A stretch of 10,761 nt of DNA from an uncultured Bacilli bacterium (GCA_947629075.1 CANRCI010000043.1:1-10761), one strand, 5' to 3'; shown: positions 1 through 6,611, counted from the stretch's first letter. Notes: generated by a model not told the origin, from the sequence alone. Numbers and translations: made by a program.

Positions 1-70
1 CGATATAGGACTCGAACCTATGACCCCCTGCTTGTAAGGCAGGTGCTCTAACCAACTGAGCTAATCGCCC
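1..70 (-). tRNA. tRNA-Val (anticodon UAC), 3' end cut by window edge
   Basis: Read on the minus strand from 70 down to 1, the sequence folds as a tRNA. The acceptor strand GGGCGAT pairs with ATCG at the window edge; the last three acceptor bases and the discriminator lie outside. The D arm contains AGCTCAGTTGGTTAGAGC. The anticodon stem CCTGC/GCAGG encloses the loop CTTACAA, giving anticodon TAC (Val, GUN codons). The T arm is CATAGGTTCGAGTCCTATA in form, with the invariant TTCGA. The gene has its own promoter at 104-132 and lies downstream of the S1-domain gene on the same strand. More tRNA genes may follow outside the window. Confidence 0.95.
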
Positions 71-90
71 ACAAATATCCGATTTGTCGC

Positions 91-133
91 GTTGACAATA
101 TAAAATATATCATCTAATACCTTTATTGTCAAC
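91..133. repeat. Perfect 9-bp inverted repeat around the tRNA-Val promoter
   Basis: GTTGACAAT at 91-99 and its exact reverse complement ATTGTCAAC at 125-133 are separated by 25 bases. Each arm contains TTGACA in its outward-to-inward reading. On the plus strand, TTGACA (92-97) is followed 17 bases later by TAATAC (115-120), so the two strands carry face-to-face promoter-like sequences. This could be an operator, a pair of convergent promoters, or a chance product of AT-rich DNA. Confidence 0.6.
104..132 (-). promoter_or_regulatory. Sigma-A-type promoter of tRNA-Val
   Basis: On the minus strand, a perfect -35 TTGACA (132-127) is followed by a 17-base spacer and -10 TATATT (109-104). A TG one base before the -10 gives an extended -10. 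The expected start is near 97, about 27 bases before the mature tRNA. The -35 lies in a 9-bp inverted repeat (91-99 and 125-133), described separately. Confidence 0.75.
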
Positions 134-149
134 AAAAAATCGTTTTTTT

Positions 150-509
150 TTAACTTTTTGAATCGGTTTCATTGAGTTTATCTTCTATCCATCCATCCAA
201 ATGTTTTTTTAGTCCACTAAATCCCGATTTAGTTTCTTCAATTTTTATTCTTGGCTTTTTACTATTACGATAATTAATATCTTTTATACTAAGTTTTAGA
301 TGAAAATTTTTATCATCTTTTTCCACTATTTTAACCTTAATTGTTTCACCAATATTGACATAATCATTAATATCTCTAACAAATTTATTAGATATTTCAG
401 AAATATGAATTAACCCACTATAATACTCATCCAAATTGACAAAAATACCATAATCAGTAATACCAGTTACACAGCCAGTTACTATTTTTCCTTTCTCGTA
501 TTTAGTCAT
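150..509 (-). CDS. yugI: S1-domain RNA-binding protein, YugI/CvfD (general stress protein 13) family
   Basis: This 119-residue protein is probably a cytoplasmic RNA-binding or ribosome-associated regulator. An S1 (OB-fold) domain fills residues about 5-76, with the typical opening KGKIVTGCVTGI, the DYGIFVNLD strand and the GLIHISEIS motif. A charged linker (about 77-95) leads to a C-terminal helix GLKKHLDGWIEDKL, which resembles the end of Bacillus YugI. The length also fits the family (about 115-130 residues). The ATG at 509 is preceded by an AAGAAGGTG ribosome site. The gene is monocistronic or read through into tRNA-Val: only a weak A/T-only hairpin follows it. The family is known for post-transcriptional control and stress roles in Firmicutes; the exact targets here are unknown. 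Confidence 0.85.
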   Translation of the reverse strand: MTKYEKGKIVTGCVTGITDYGIFVNLDEYYSGLIHISEISNKFVRDINDYVNIGETIKVKIVEKDDKNFHLKLSIKDINYRNSKKPRIKIEETKSGFSGLKKHLDGWIEDKLNETDSKS

Positions 510-528
510 ATCTACACCTTCTTGGTGT

Positions 529-558
529 ATTATAACACATTTAATTATTTATTAGCAA
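529..558 (-). promoter_or_regulatory. Extended -10 promoter of the yugI-like gene
   Basis: The minus strand has TGTTATAAT, a perfect extended -10 (TATAAT at 534-529, TG at 537-536). A weak -35, TTGCTA (558-553), lies 18 bases upstream. The start is expected near 522, giving a leader of roughly 12 bases. That leader can form a small ACACC/GGTGT hairpin (about 526-512) that covers part of the ribosome site. Confidence 0.6.
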
Positions 559-563
559 TATTC

Positions 564-592
564 TTTACTATTTAGATCTCAAGTAGTATACT
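564..592 (+). promoter_or_regulatory. Sigma-A-type promoter of the NifU-like gene
   Basis: TTTACT (564-569), a 17-base spacer and TATACT (587-592) precede the NifU-like gene. The start is expected near 599, immediately before the ribosome site AGGTGA (599-604), so the leader would be only about 10 bases. Confidence 0.5.
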
Positions 593-608
593 ATTTTCAG
601 GTGATTTT

Positions 609-836
609 ATGGAAACAGAAGAAAAGATTAAAGAAGTCATAGAACGCATTCGCCCATATTTAATAAACGATGGTGGTAATCTTGAATATGTGAGTTTTGA
701 AGATGGTATCGTTTATATAAAATTACTCGGAGCATGTGCTGGATGTTCAATGATTGATGTAACTTTGAAAGATGGAATTGAAGCTATGCTCATCGAAGAA
801 ATACCAGAAGTTTTAGGAGTAGTTAGAGTTGACTAA
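609..836 (+). CDS. yutI: NifU C-terminal-type Fe-S cluster scaffold/carrier protein (YutI-like)
   Basis: This 75-residue protein consists of a single NifU C-terminal (Nfu) domain. It carries a short-lived Fe-S cluster for transfer to client proteins in the cytoplasm. The domain opens with an IERIRPYLINDGGNLEYV stretch (residues about 11-28), and the metal-binding CxxC is at C43/C46 within GACAGC, followed by the helix that starts SMIDVTLKDGIE. The length is close to the bare domain, with no N-terminal extension. The ATG is chosen because AGGTGA ends 4 bases before it. The gene is alone on the plus strand. Its stop codon lies in a terminator hairpin, and the next base begins the stop of the convergent YutH-like gene. 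In B. subtilis yutI also lies near yutH. Confidence 0.9.
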   Translation: METEEKIKEVIERIRPYLINDGGNLEYVSFEDGIVYIKLLGACAGCSMIDVTLKDGIEAMLIEEIPEVLGVVRVD

Positions 837-849
837 CTACTCTTTTTTT
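817..849 (+). terminator. Rho-independent terminator of the NifU-like gene
   Basis: A 10-bp perfect stem, GAGTAGTTAG (817-826) with CTAACTACTC (833-842), encloses a 6-base loop and is followed by seven T (843-849). The stem contains both the yutI-like stop codon (834-836) and the stop of the convergent gene (837-839). The T run is only on the plus-strand side, so it should end mainly rightward transcripts. Confidence 0.85.
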
Positions 850-1682
850 ATCTCTAAAATATCTATTAATCTTAACAAATTGTTTTCATAAACTCTAATT
901 TTAGGAATAAATCTTTTAATACTCTCTAAATCATCTATATTATTGTCTAAATAATCATAAAAATACGTAGGAAAGATAACTCTAGCTAAAATTAATTTTT
1001 TATCCTCTTCTCTAAACTCAATCTTTTTTAATTTATCAAACATACTGTCAACATTGTCAAAATTCAGCATTACATCTTTAATATATTCACTGATATCACG
1101 AGTATAGTGATCGTTTACTAAATTGTCTAAACTGTAAAAATCGTATAAATCTTCATCTTCTTTTACTCTGATGCGACTTAAACTAGAACTACTCCTTCGC
1201 ATATTTTTTAAAAGATTGATCGCTATTTCTGATAAACCAATATAATAATTAATAATTCCCAATATATCTTTATCATTAATAATTCTCTGTCTAAAAGTAA
1301 ACTCCAACTGATCTACTTTATTAATCCAAAGTAAACGCCAAGAAGTATTAGTTTTGATAAATGGAACATTGAAATATTCACTTTCAACTATATCTTGAAA
1401 ATCAACTTTTCTGTTTTCATTAATATTTATAAGATAAAGAATATATAACTTATTATCGATCAAAGAACAAACTTCACCATTTTTATTTAAGACAATAGAA
1501 TGAAACTTACTATTTCTAAATTTTAAAAACTCACTCAATTTATATATATCATTAAAATCCAAATAACTACTATATTCTTTTAATATATATTTATTATTTC
1601 CATGATAAAAATAATATCTACCATTGATATTTCTAAGATTATCAATATTAAAATTGTAATAGTAATTTATTGCATTTATCAT
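837..1682 (-). CDS. yutH: YutH/CotS-like kinase-fold protein, probably spore-related, catalytic loop apparently lost
   Basis: This 281-residue protein resembles the YutH/CotI/CotS group of aminoglycoside-phosphotransferase-fold proteins linked to Bacillus spore coats. The visible marks are an N-lobe-like start with GRYYFY and KYILKEY (residues 21-37), a SWRLLWINKVDQLE segment (114-127), DFYSLDNLVNDHYTRDISEY (181-200), which looks like the metal-site and following helix, and RVIFPTYFYDYL (234-245), typical of the C-lobe. I see no HxDxxxxN catalytic loop, so it may be a pseudokinase. The protein is rich in Asn, Ile and Tyr and its DNA is the most AT-rich here. No Shine-Dalgarno sequence precedes the ATG, and a TATAAT lies only 6 bases upstream, so a leaderless transcript is possible. 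It is separated from the upstream gene by a terminator. The family assignment is by eye and moderate. Confidence 0.6.
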   Translation of the reverse strand: MINAINYYYNFNIDNLRNINGRYYFYHGNNKYILKEYSSYLDFNDIYKLSEFLKFRNSKFHSIVLNKNGEVCSLIDNKLYILYLININENRKVDFQDIVESEYFNVPFIKTNTSWRLLWINKVDQLEFTFRQRIINDKDILGIINYYIGLSEIAINLLKNMRRSSSSLSRIRVKEDEDLYDFYSLDNLVNDHYTRDISEYIKDVMLNFDNVDSMFDKLKKIEFREEDKKLILARVIFPTYFYDYLDNNIDDLESIKRFIPKIRVYENNLLRLIDILEIKKE

Positions 1683-1688
1683 TAATAA

Positions 1689-1696
1689 ATTATATG
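1689..1696 (-). promoter_or_regulatory. -10-like element just upstream of the YutH-like start
   Basis: The minus strand reads CATATAAT (1696-1689), then six bases, then the ATG at 1682-1680. This matches a sigma-A -10 (TATAAT) and is 7 of 8 to the Bacillus sigma-E -10 (CATACAAT). I could not see a convincing -35 for either. Transcription starting 6-8 bases downstream would begin at or near the start codon. Confidence 0.35.
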
Positions 1697-1706
1697 TGAC
1701 AAAACT

Positions 1707-1735
1707 AAAAAAGAGTTCATTTTTTGAACTCTTTT
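1707..1735 (-). terminator. Terminator of the 1148-residue protein gene
   Basis: On the minus strand, AAAAGAGTTCA (1735-1725) pairs with TGAACTCTTTT (1719-1709) around a 5-base loop and is followed by further T. The stem begins 2 bases after the stop codon of the upstream gene. The flanking A run on the other side makes it possibly bidirectional. It isolates the YutH-like gene from upstream transcription. Confidence 0.85.
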
Positions 1736-1737
1736 AA

Positions 1738-4700
1738 TTATTTAGATTTTGGTTTATCATCTGTTTTTGAATTATCAGATTCATATCCAAGGTCATCAGC
1801 TAATTGACTGACACCTTTCATTACTTCAATATATTGATTATATTCTTCAGATGATAGATTATTTGGATGATTTACTAGAAAATCAAGTTTATCTAATAAA
1901 TCTTTAGTAACTGGTTTTGATTTCCCAAATGGTCCAACCATTTCATGTGGCTCATAATCAGAATGTCCTAATCCTGTGAAATCTTGTTGACTAGAAATTT
2001 TACTACGTGGTCCGAATGGTCCAATATCAGCCTGGATGGCATCGTAAACTGGATTTTCTTCCACTACTGCATCATCATTTTCCACTTTTGGAGCAACAAC
2101 TTCTTCAGTTTGTAAATCTTCACTATTTTCTAATTCACTAACCTCATCGACTGGTGGTGTAATAGGAGCTTCCATTTTTGGTTTCTCCACATCTTCTGTT
2201 TCATTTACAACTGGAGTTTCAACATCATTGTTCATAGTTACTTCTGGGTTAAGATATTCATTGATATGTTCTTCAGAAACTACGGCATTATCATCGAATA
2301 ATGTCTTACCATGAGCAGTTGCTCTAGCTTCTTTTGGCTCCCAATTGTATAAATTCTTCATCTCTCCATAAGTAATACCTTGTTTGTATTCATCAGAGTT
2401 GACATAATCATTATATTCTTGAGATTCAGGATCCATTCCAGCTACTCTAGCACGTTTAGCAGCATTTTGGATACTGTTTACTCGTCTTTCTCTTCTTTCA
2501 TCGATTAATACTGATTGATATGCTCTATCTAAAGCATCATTAAGTTTATCAGCATCATATTTTTGTAAGTTAAGTAGTAATTCATAGAATTCTTGTTCAG
2601 GCATATCGCGAACAACTTCTTTGTCGAAACCGAATTCACCAAGTGCTCTAGTCCATACATTAAGAAGTGTTCCTCGCAATGTATTTTTAGTACTCTCATG
2701 ACTCTTTTCAATTATATCTTCATGTGAACGATATAAATCAGCTATAGTTGGTTCAACAACTGGTTGTTCTTCTTCCTTTTGAACTTCTTCTTTAATTTCT
2801 TTTTTCTCTTCTTGAACTACTTGTTCATTCTTTTCTATTTTAGAATTGTATTCATTTACTGCATTCTGTAAAATTTCTGTAACATGTGGTAATTTGTTAA
2901 CATCTTGCAACATTTCAGTAAGTTTAGATAGTTCTAATCTTAAAATACCTTTATTAGAGAATAAACTCTTATCTGTCGTATCCCAATAACTATCAATTGG
3001 AAGTCTAGATAATACTTCGATGTCCTTGTCAACTTTAGCAAGAGCAGTTTCCTTATCAGCATCAGTCATATCAGATGATTTAATGTGATTGTACTCTTTT
3101 TCAGATACCTCAAACATCTTACTAAGGAATTCTTTATCATTTAAAATTCCTTGTCCATTTTGTTCAATCAAGTCACGATGTTGCTTTCTGTAATCTTCAC
3201 GTTTATACTTAGCAACTTGGTCTTTTTCAACTTCGTCAATAGTTTTAACTTCTTCATCGATAAGATTAGATAATTTTTCATTGTTCTGAGAAATCATATC
3301 ATTAATTACTGATTTAACAGTGTCTAATTTTGCAAATCTATCATCATTAACTAATTGATTTAACAAGTTAGATGTTACTTGAGCTTTAGAACGCTCACTA
3401 GCATCTAAAACCGATTTAAGTTCAGGTGTATGATTTAATTTAATAGTAATAAATCTCTTCAATCCATCAATAACGGTCTTCTTTTCTTCTTCAACATCGA
3501 TATTAGCATTGGCAAAAGTCTCTGGTTCATTAACCAAACGATTATAATAATCATCAGAAGTATTGAATATTTCCACTAATAAATTATCGTCATTAGAATC
3601 ATCATATTTGTCAATTATTGGAGCCATTAATGAAGTATATCTCATTACTTTATTTTCATCTTTAATCTGTTCTTCTTTTTTATTTTCAAGATTATACTTT
3701 TCAGTTACATAATCCCTAACAGACTTTAAATCTGCTAATTGATTAGATTCACTTAAAGTAACGGCAACTTGTTTTCTAATTTCGCTGTCATTTATTTGTT
3801 CATCAGTTGCTTCAGCAATGCCAGATTGGATTGATTTTGTTATTATGTTTTCAATCATTGAATTTAATTGATAATATCCATCAGCTTTTAAATCTTCTGT
3901 TATATTTGGATCGTTTATATAATTTTCTAATCTTCTCAAGATTTCAACATCAGACTCATCCATCACCGGTGGTAAAGGTCTAGCCATGACATCATCTTTT
4001 TCTTCTTCTAAACTGCATTCTTTTCTAATAATATCTACAACATATTTAGCATCTTTTAACTCATCAGTATTGATTAGTCCTTCAGCAAAAATCTTTTTCG
4101 CTTCTGCTAATTCTTCTCCTTCAAGACCAGCAATACGATTATTTAACATTTCATTTAAAATTTCAGATACTGCTTGCTCTGATTGATTGAAAAGATTTTG
4201 GTTGAAAATCTTATCCTCTTCAGTATTAGCGTTTTTAATAGCTTCATCTGCTATTGCAAGTCTATCATTTTCAATAACTAATTGTTTCAAATAAGGATCT
4301 TCAATTTCAAGCTTTTCTTCAGTGTAATCATTATCTTTGATTAAACCAAGATACCCTTCATCACGATATCTTAATTCATTGGTTATATCTTCATCAGAGA
4401 ATTTATCTACGGTATTATTATCTGTTTTTTCTTCAGTTTCATCTTTATTTTCAGAAGTTTCAGGCTCTGTTACCTCATTTTCTGGTACTGAATCATCTTC
4501 ACCTAATAGGCCAGCTGCACCAACGATATTTCTGAAATCTCCATTTTCCAAACTGAACTTCTCTAAAATCTCTTTTCCTTTTTCTGAATCAGTAGCTAAA
4601 ACAGAATGATTATCTCTATCTCCGATAACTTGATCTAAAGCATCTCTAATAGTTTCCCTAATTTTTTCTTCATCGACCTGTTTCTCTTCGCGTAAAGCTC

Positions 4701-5184
4701 TCTTATCATCTTTGTTAATAAGTCCTTTACTCAAAACTTTTTCTTTAAAGAAAGCTCCAACTTTATCAAAGAAAGTTAACTTCTCTTTAGTACCAGCTGG
4801 AATTTTAATAGCTTTGGGATTACTACTTTGAATATATCTAGCTTGTAAATCCGCCCTAAATACTTGAACACCTAAATCCTGTAATTTCTTAGAAATACGA
4901 TTAGCTTTATTGACATTCTTTCTAATAGAACCATAATCATCAGCTTCTTTTTCAGCATCAGCTATTTGTTCAGTAAGCTCTCTTAATTGATTATACTTCT
5001 TATTATACTTAGCTATCTTTTTCTCTAATTTTCCAGCATAAAATTTCTCATAAGTATAAGCTGTAAGTGCAGCCTTCTTAGGTTTTACATGTTCTGGATT
5101 TTGAACTCTATTTGGAGTTTCGGTTTGATTTATTAATTCTTCATCAACCATGCTACCATTAGTATCCTCTCTTATATCATCCAT
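1738..5184 (-). CDS. Very large acidic, helical/coiled-coil protein of unknown function (1148 aa)
   Basis: I do not recognise this protein. It has no signal peptide and no membrane segment, and almost no Cys, so it is probably cytoplasmic. Residues about 45-105 form a Lys-rich predicted coiled coil (EKFYAGKLEKKIAKYNKK). A short, more hydrophobic block follows (about 130-160, with FFDKVGAFFKEKVL). An acidic, low-complexity linker (about 225-265) leads to a long stretch of charged helices, with a Glu/Lys-rich run at about 783-812. A Pro/Glu/Val linker (about 975-1052) precedes a C-terminal region with the duplicated motif GPFGPRSK (1055-1062) and GPFGKSK (1084-1090), then a final helical segment. 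The ATG follows AAGGAGG at good spacing. The gene lies 36 bases after yrzB, so the two are almost certainly cotranscribed. A scaffold or cytoskeletal-like role is possible but not shown. Confidence 0.85.
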   Translation of the reverse strand: MDDIREDTNGSMVDEELINQTETPNRVQNPEHVKPKKAALTAYTYEKFYAGKLEKKIAKYNKKYNQLRELTEQIADAEKEADDYGSIRKNVNKANRISKKLQDLGVQVFRADLQARYIQSSNPKAIKIPAGTKEKLTFFDKVGAFFKEKVLSKGLINKDDKRALREEKQVDEEKIRETIRDALDQVIGDRDNHSVLATDSEKGKEILEKFSLENGDFRNIVGAAGLLGEDDSVPENEVTEPETSENKDETEEKTDNNTVDKFSDEDITNELRYRDEGYLGLIKDNDYTEEKLEIEDPYLKQLVIENDRLAIADEAIKNANTEEDKIFNQNLFNQSEQAVSEILNEMLNNRIAGLEGEELAEAKKIFAEGLINTDELKDAKYVVDIIRKECSLEEEKDDVMARPLPPVMDESDVEILRRLENYINDPNITEDLKADGYYQLNSMIENIITKSIQSGIAEATDEQINDSEIRKQVAVTLSESNQLADLKSVRDYVTEKYNLENKKEEQIKDENKVMRYTSLMAPIIDKYDDSNDDNLLVEIFNTSDDYYNRLVNEPETFANANIDVEEEKKTVIDGLKRFITIKLNHTPELKSVLDASERSKAQVTSNLLNQLVNDDRFAKLDTVKSVINDMISQNNEKLSNLIDEEVKTIDEVEKDQVAKYKREDYRKQHRDLIEQNGQGILNDKEFLSKMFEVSEKEYNHIKSSDMTDADKETALAKVDKDIEVLSRLPIDSYWDTTDKSLFSNKGILRLELSKLTEMLQDVNKLPHVTEILQNAVNEYNSKIEKNEQVVQEEKKEIKEEVQKEEEQPVVEPTIADLYRSHEDIIEKSHESTKNTLRGTLLNVWTRALGEFGFDKEVVRDMPEQEFYELLLNLQKYDADKLNDALDRAYQSVLIDERRERRVNSIQNAAKRARVAGMDPESQEYNDYVNSDEYKQGITYGEMKNLYNWEPKEARATAHGKTLFDDNAVVSEEHINEYLNPEVTMNNDVETPVVNETEDVEKPKMEAPITPPVDEVSELENSEDLQTEEVVAPKVENDDAVVEENPVYDAIQADIGPFGPRSKISSQQDFTGLGHSDYEPHEMVGPFGKSKPVTKDLLDKLDFLVNHPNNLSSEEYNQYIEVMKGVSQLADDLGYESDNSKTDDKPKSK
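1915..2022 (-). repeat. Duplicated GPFG(P)xSK motif near the C-terminus of the 1148-aa protein
   Basis: GPFGPRSK (1999-2022, residues 1055-1062) and GPFGKSK (1915-1935, residues 1084-1090) occur 29 residues apart. Each sits in an otherwise disordered-looking, acidic tail. They may be short linear binding motifs; no partner is visible. Confidence 0.6.
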
Positions 5185-5220
5185 TTCTAGAATCCTCCTT
5201 TATAATATCTGTTTAAATAA

Positions 5221-5511
5221 TTATTCGCTTTCTTCTTCGTCATCATTCATTTTAGATAACTCTTTTAGTACGCTTTTGATTCTAGCCCATTCCTCATCAG
5301 TTTCAATGCTACCTAAAACAGGGTCTGCTCCTTCTTTTCTAGTAAGAGTTGCAACATAGATAGTAACATTTCCACTTTCATCTGTTTCATTTTTCGTATA
5401 AACTATATATTCTTTCTTAGTATCGGTAAATTCAAACGTAAGTAGTACTTCAACTTCATCAATTGAACCATCTTCAAGTACTATAGACATTATCTTCTTT
5501 TCATCTGCCAT
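5221..5511 (-). CDS. yrzB: YrzB family protein (DUF1292)
   Basis: This 96-residue acidic cytoplasmic protein belongs by eye to DUF1292 (B. subtilis YrzB). It shows the family pattern: a short strand ending in LEDGSIDEVEVLLTFEF (residues about 12-28), the KKEYIVYTK motif (32-40), a central hydrophobic strand VTIYVATL, then an EEWARIKSVLKEL helix (74-86) and an acidic tail. The function is unknown; in many Bacillota it is encoded with yrzL/yrrK, but here it precedes the 1148-residue gene. The ATG follows GGGAGGATT. Its own promoter starts right after the yutD stop codon, so yrzB and the large gene form one transcription unit. Confidence 0.85.
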   Translation of the reverse strand: MADEKKIMSIVLEDGSIDEVEVLLTFEFTDTKKEYIVYTKNETDESGNVTIYVATLTRKEGADPVLGSIETDEEWARIKSVLKELSKMNDDEEESE

Positions 5512-5542
5512 TTCTAATCCTCCCTTTTACCCTATATAATCC

Positions 5543-5570
5543 ATTTTAACATAAAATCAATATAATTCAA
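5543..5570 (-). promoter_or_regulatory. Promoter of yrzB and the 1148-aa gene
   Basis: The minus strand has TTGAAT (5570-5565), a 16-base spacer and an extended -10 TGTTAAAAT (TAAAAT at 5548-5543). The start is expected near 5536, giving a leader of about 25 bases with a strong ribosome site. The arrangement and an 11-base core (TATGTTAAAAT) match the promoter at 7482-7509. Confidence 0.7.
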
Positions 5571-5573
5571 CAT

Positions 5574-5852
5574 TTATTTCGCTTTTTTAAGTAAAAAATA
5601 CTTGCAGTCATAGGAACAATATTTTTGAATATATTCTTCCAAATTTTCAATATTATTAATTTTAGTCGTCTTACTATTCTTAGGCTCTCTAAAACCTTTA
5701 AGTCTAAGCTTTCCATAAGAATAATCACCAAAGACATAATCGAAATCGTAAAAATAATCGGTAAAAAGATTCTCTACTTCTTCTAAAACAAATGCATCTT
5801 TATAATTCTTTTCCAAAGTATAAGCTTTTTGGTCTATCATTACATTCTTCAT
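5574..5852 (-). CDS. yutD: YutD family protein (DUF1027)
   Basis: This 92-residue protein is recognised from the family's core GDYSYGKLRLKGF (residues 42-54), followed by a short variable loop and the C-terminal segment LEEYIQKYCSYDCKYFLLKK (71-90), with two Cys (C79, C83). Bacillus YutD has the same order of motifs. The role is unknown; the protein is small, soluble and widespread in Bacilli. The first ATG is preferred: AGAGGT lies 5 bases before it, while the next ATG (codon 5) is too far. It lies 23 bases downstream of yunB and is probably cotranscribed with it. Confidence 0.88.
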   Translation of the reverse strand: MKNVMIDQKAYTLEKNYKDAFVLEEVENLFTDYFYDFDYVFGDYSYGKLRLKGFREPKNSKTTKINNIENLEEYIQKYCSYDCKYFLLKKAK

Positions 5853-5875
5853 AAATACCTCTTTTCAATCCACCA

Positions 5876-6568
5876 TTATTTTACTTTTCCACTAGTATCA
5901 CTATAAATTTCAGGGATTTGTCCTTGGACCATTTCAATTATCAGTGGAACTTCACTAACGCAAGTAATAACTTTACTTCTAAATGGCATAACAATCTCTT
6001 CTTTAATCGTTATTTCAACATTTATTGTGAGTAAAACATTGTTAATGCCATAGCGATCGAGTCTCTGCTTCAATTTGGCATCTACTTCTCCCACTAATAC
6101 TACCTTAATTGGAATTTTAGGTCCTAAATTAACCAATAACGGATTAGAAAACACTATCCCAATTGGTACTGACAATATTATACTATTTTTTTCAGTAAAA
6201 TCAAGAGAGTTCTTCAACAATTTATTATTCTTAAACAGCTTATTATTCTCACCATTTGATAACCTATTAAACTCCTTAGTAACCTTATCATTTATATCGA
6301 TAACAATCTCATTAACAACCTTAGTATCAAAATCGATCATTTCTATTTCATCATTACTATTTTTATTGATATGAAACAATTTATCTTTATCTATATCATC
6401 CAATATATCTTTTCTAACTGTATCATTTATCATAGTCCTAGACATATTTCTAAGTTCTATCACCAGATAATCAATCATCTTATCTTCAATTATTATCCCT
6501 AAATAAATTGCTATGGCAATGACAAAAATAATAACGATTAAATTGGTAATTAAAAATCTCTTTTTCAT
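5876..6568 (-). CDS. yunB: Sporulation protein YunB
   Basis: This 230-residue protein has an N-terminal membrane anchor (residues about 5-26, after MKKR) and a long extracytoplasmic domain. The YunB family core is clear at about 133-196: VPIG (134-137), NPLLVNLGPKIPIKVVLVGE (142-161), RYGINNVLLTINVEIT and the MPF turn. The C-terminus carries QIPEIY, as in the Bacillus protein. YunB is a sigma-E-dependent mother-cell protein in B. subtilis, and its biochemical role is unclear. A poorly conserved, Asp/Asn-rich segment occupies 55-125. No Shine-Dalgarno sequence precedes the ATG and a TATATT lies 5 bases upstream, directly after the terminator of the previous gene. yutD follows on the same strand. 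Confidence 0.88.
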   Translation of the reverse strand: MKKRFLITNLIVIIFVIAIAIYLGIIIEDKMIDYLVIELRNMSRTMINDTVRKDILDDIDKDKLFHINKNSNDEIEMIDFDTKVVNEIVIDINDKVTKEFNRLSNGENNKLFKNNKLLKNSLDFTEKNSIILSVPIGIVFSNPLLVNLGPKIPIKVVLVGEVDAKLKQRLDRYGINNVLLTINVEITIKEEIVMPFRSKVITCVSEVPLIIEMVQGQIPEIYSDTSGKVK

Positions 6569-6573
6569 AGTAA

Positions 6574-6579
6574 AATATA
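6574..6579 (-). promoter_or_regulatory. -10-like element just upstream of yunB
   Basis: The minus strand reads TATATT (6579-6574), five bases, then the yunB ATG. It lies between the terminator of the upstream gene and the start codon, so any promoter of yunB must be here or inside the hairpin region. No convincing -35 is visible, which would fit a sporulation sigma factor or a weak promoter. Confidence 0.3.
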
Positions 6580-6582
6580 CGT

Positions 6583-6611
6583 AAAAAAAGAGATATCATT
6601 ACGCTATCTCT
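6583..6611 (-). terminator. Terminator of the tail-anchored protein gene
   Basis: On the minus strand, AGAGATA (6611-6605) and TATCTCT (6595-6589) form a 7-bp stem with a 9-base loop, followed by a run of T. It starts immediately after the stop codon (6612-6614). The stem is short and AT-rich, so some read-through into yunB is likely. Confidence 0.7.

Noticed and set aside
133..149. A6-TCG-T run as terminator of the yugI-like gene
   Set aside because: The stem would be A-T pairs only with a 3-base loop, too weak to count as a terminator.
2529..2711. Minus-strand 60-codon frame inside the 1148-aa gene
   Set aside because: It is a shifted-frame shadow with no ribosome site.
3986..5359. Plus-strand Ser/Leu-rich open frames opposite the 1148-aa gene and yrzB
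   Set aside because: Their composition is what the complement of Glu/Asp/Lys-rich codons produces; no ribosome site or conserved motif.
6075..6374. Plus-strand 99-codon frame opposite yunB
   Set aside because: yunB is well supported by family motifs; the opposite frame has no ribosome site and is Leu/Ser-rich shadow sequence.
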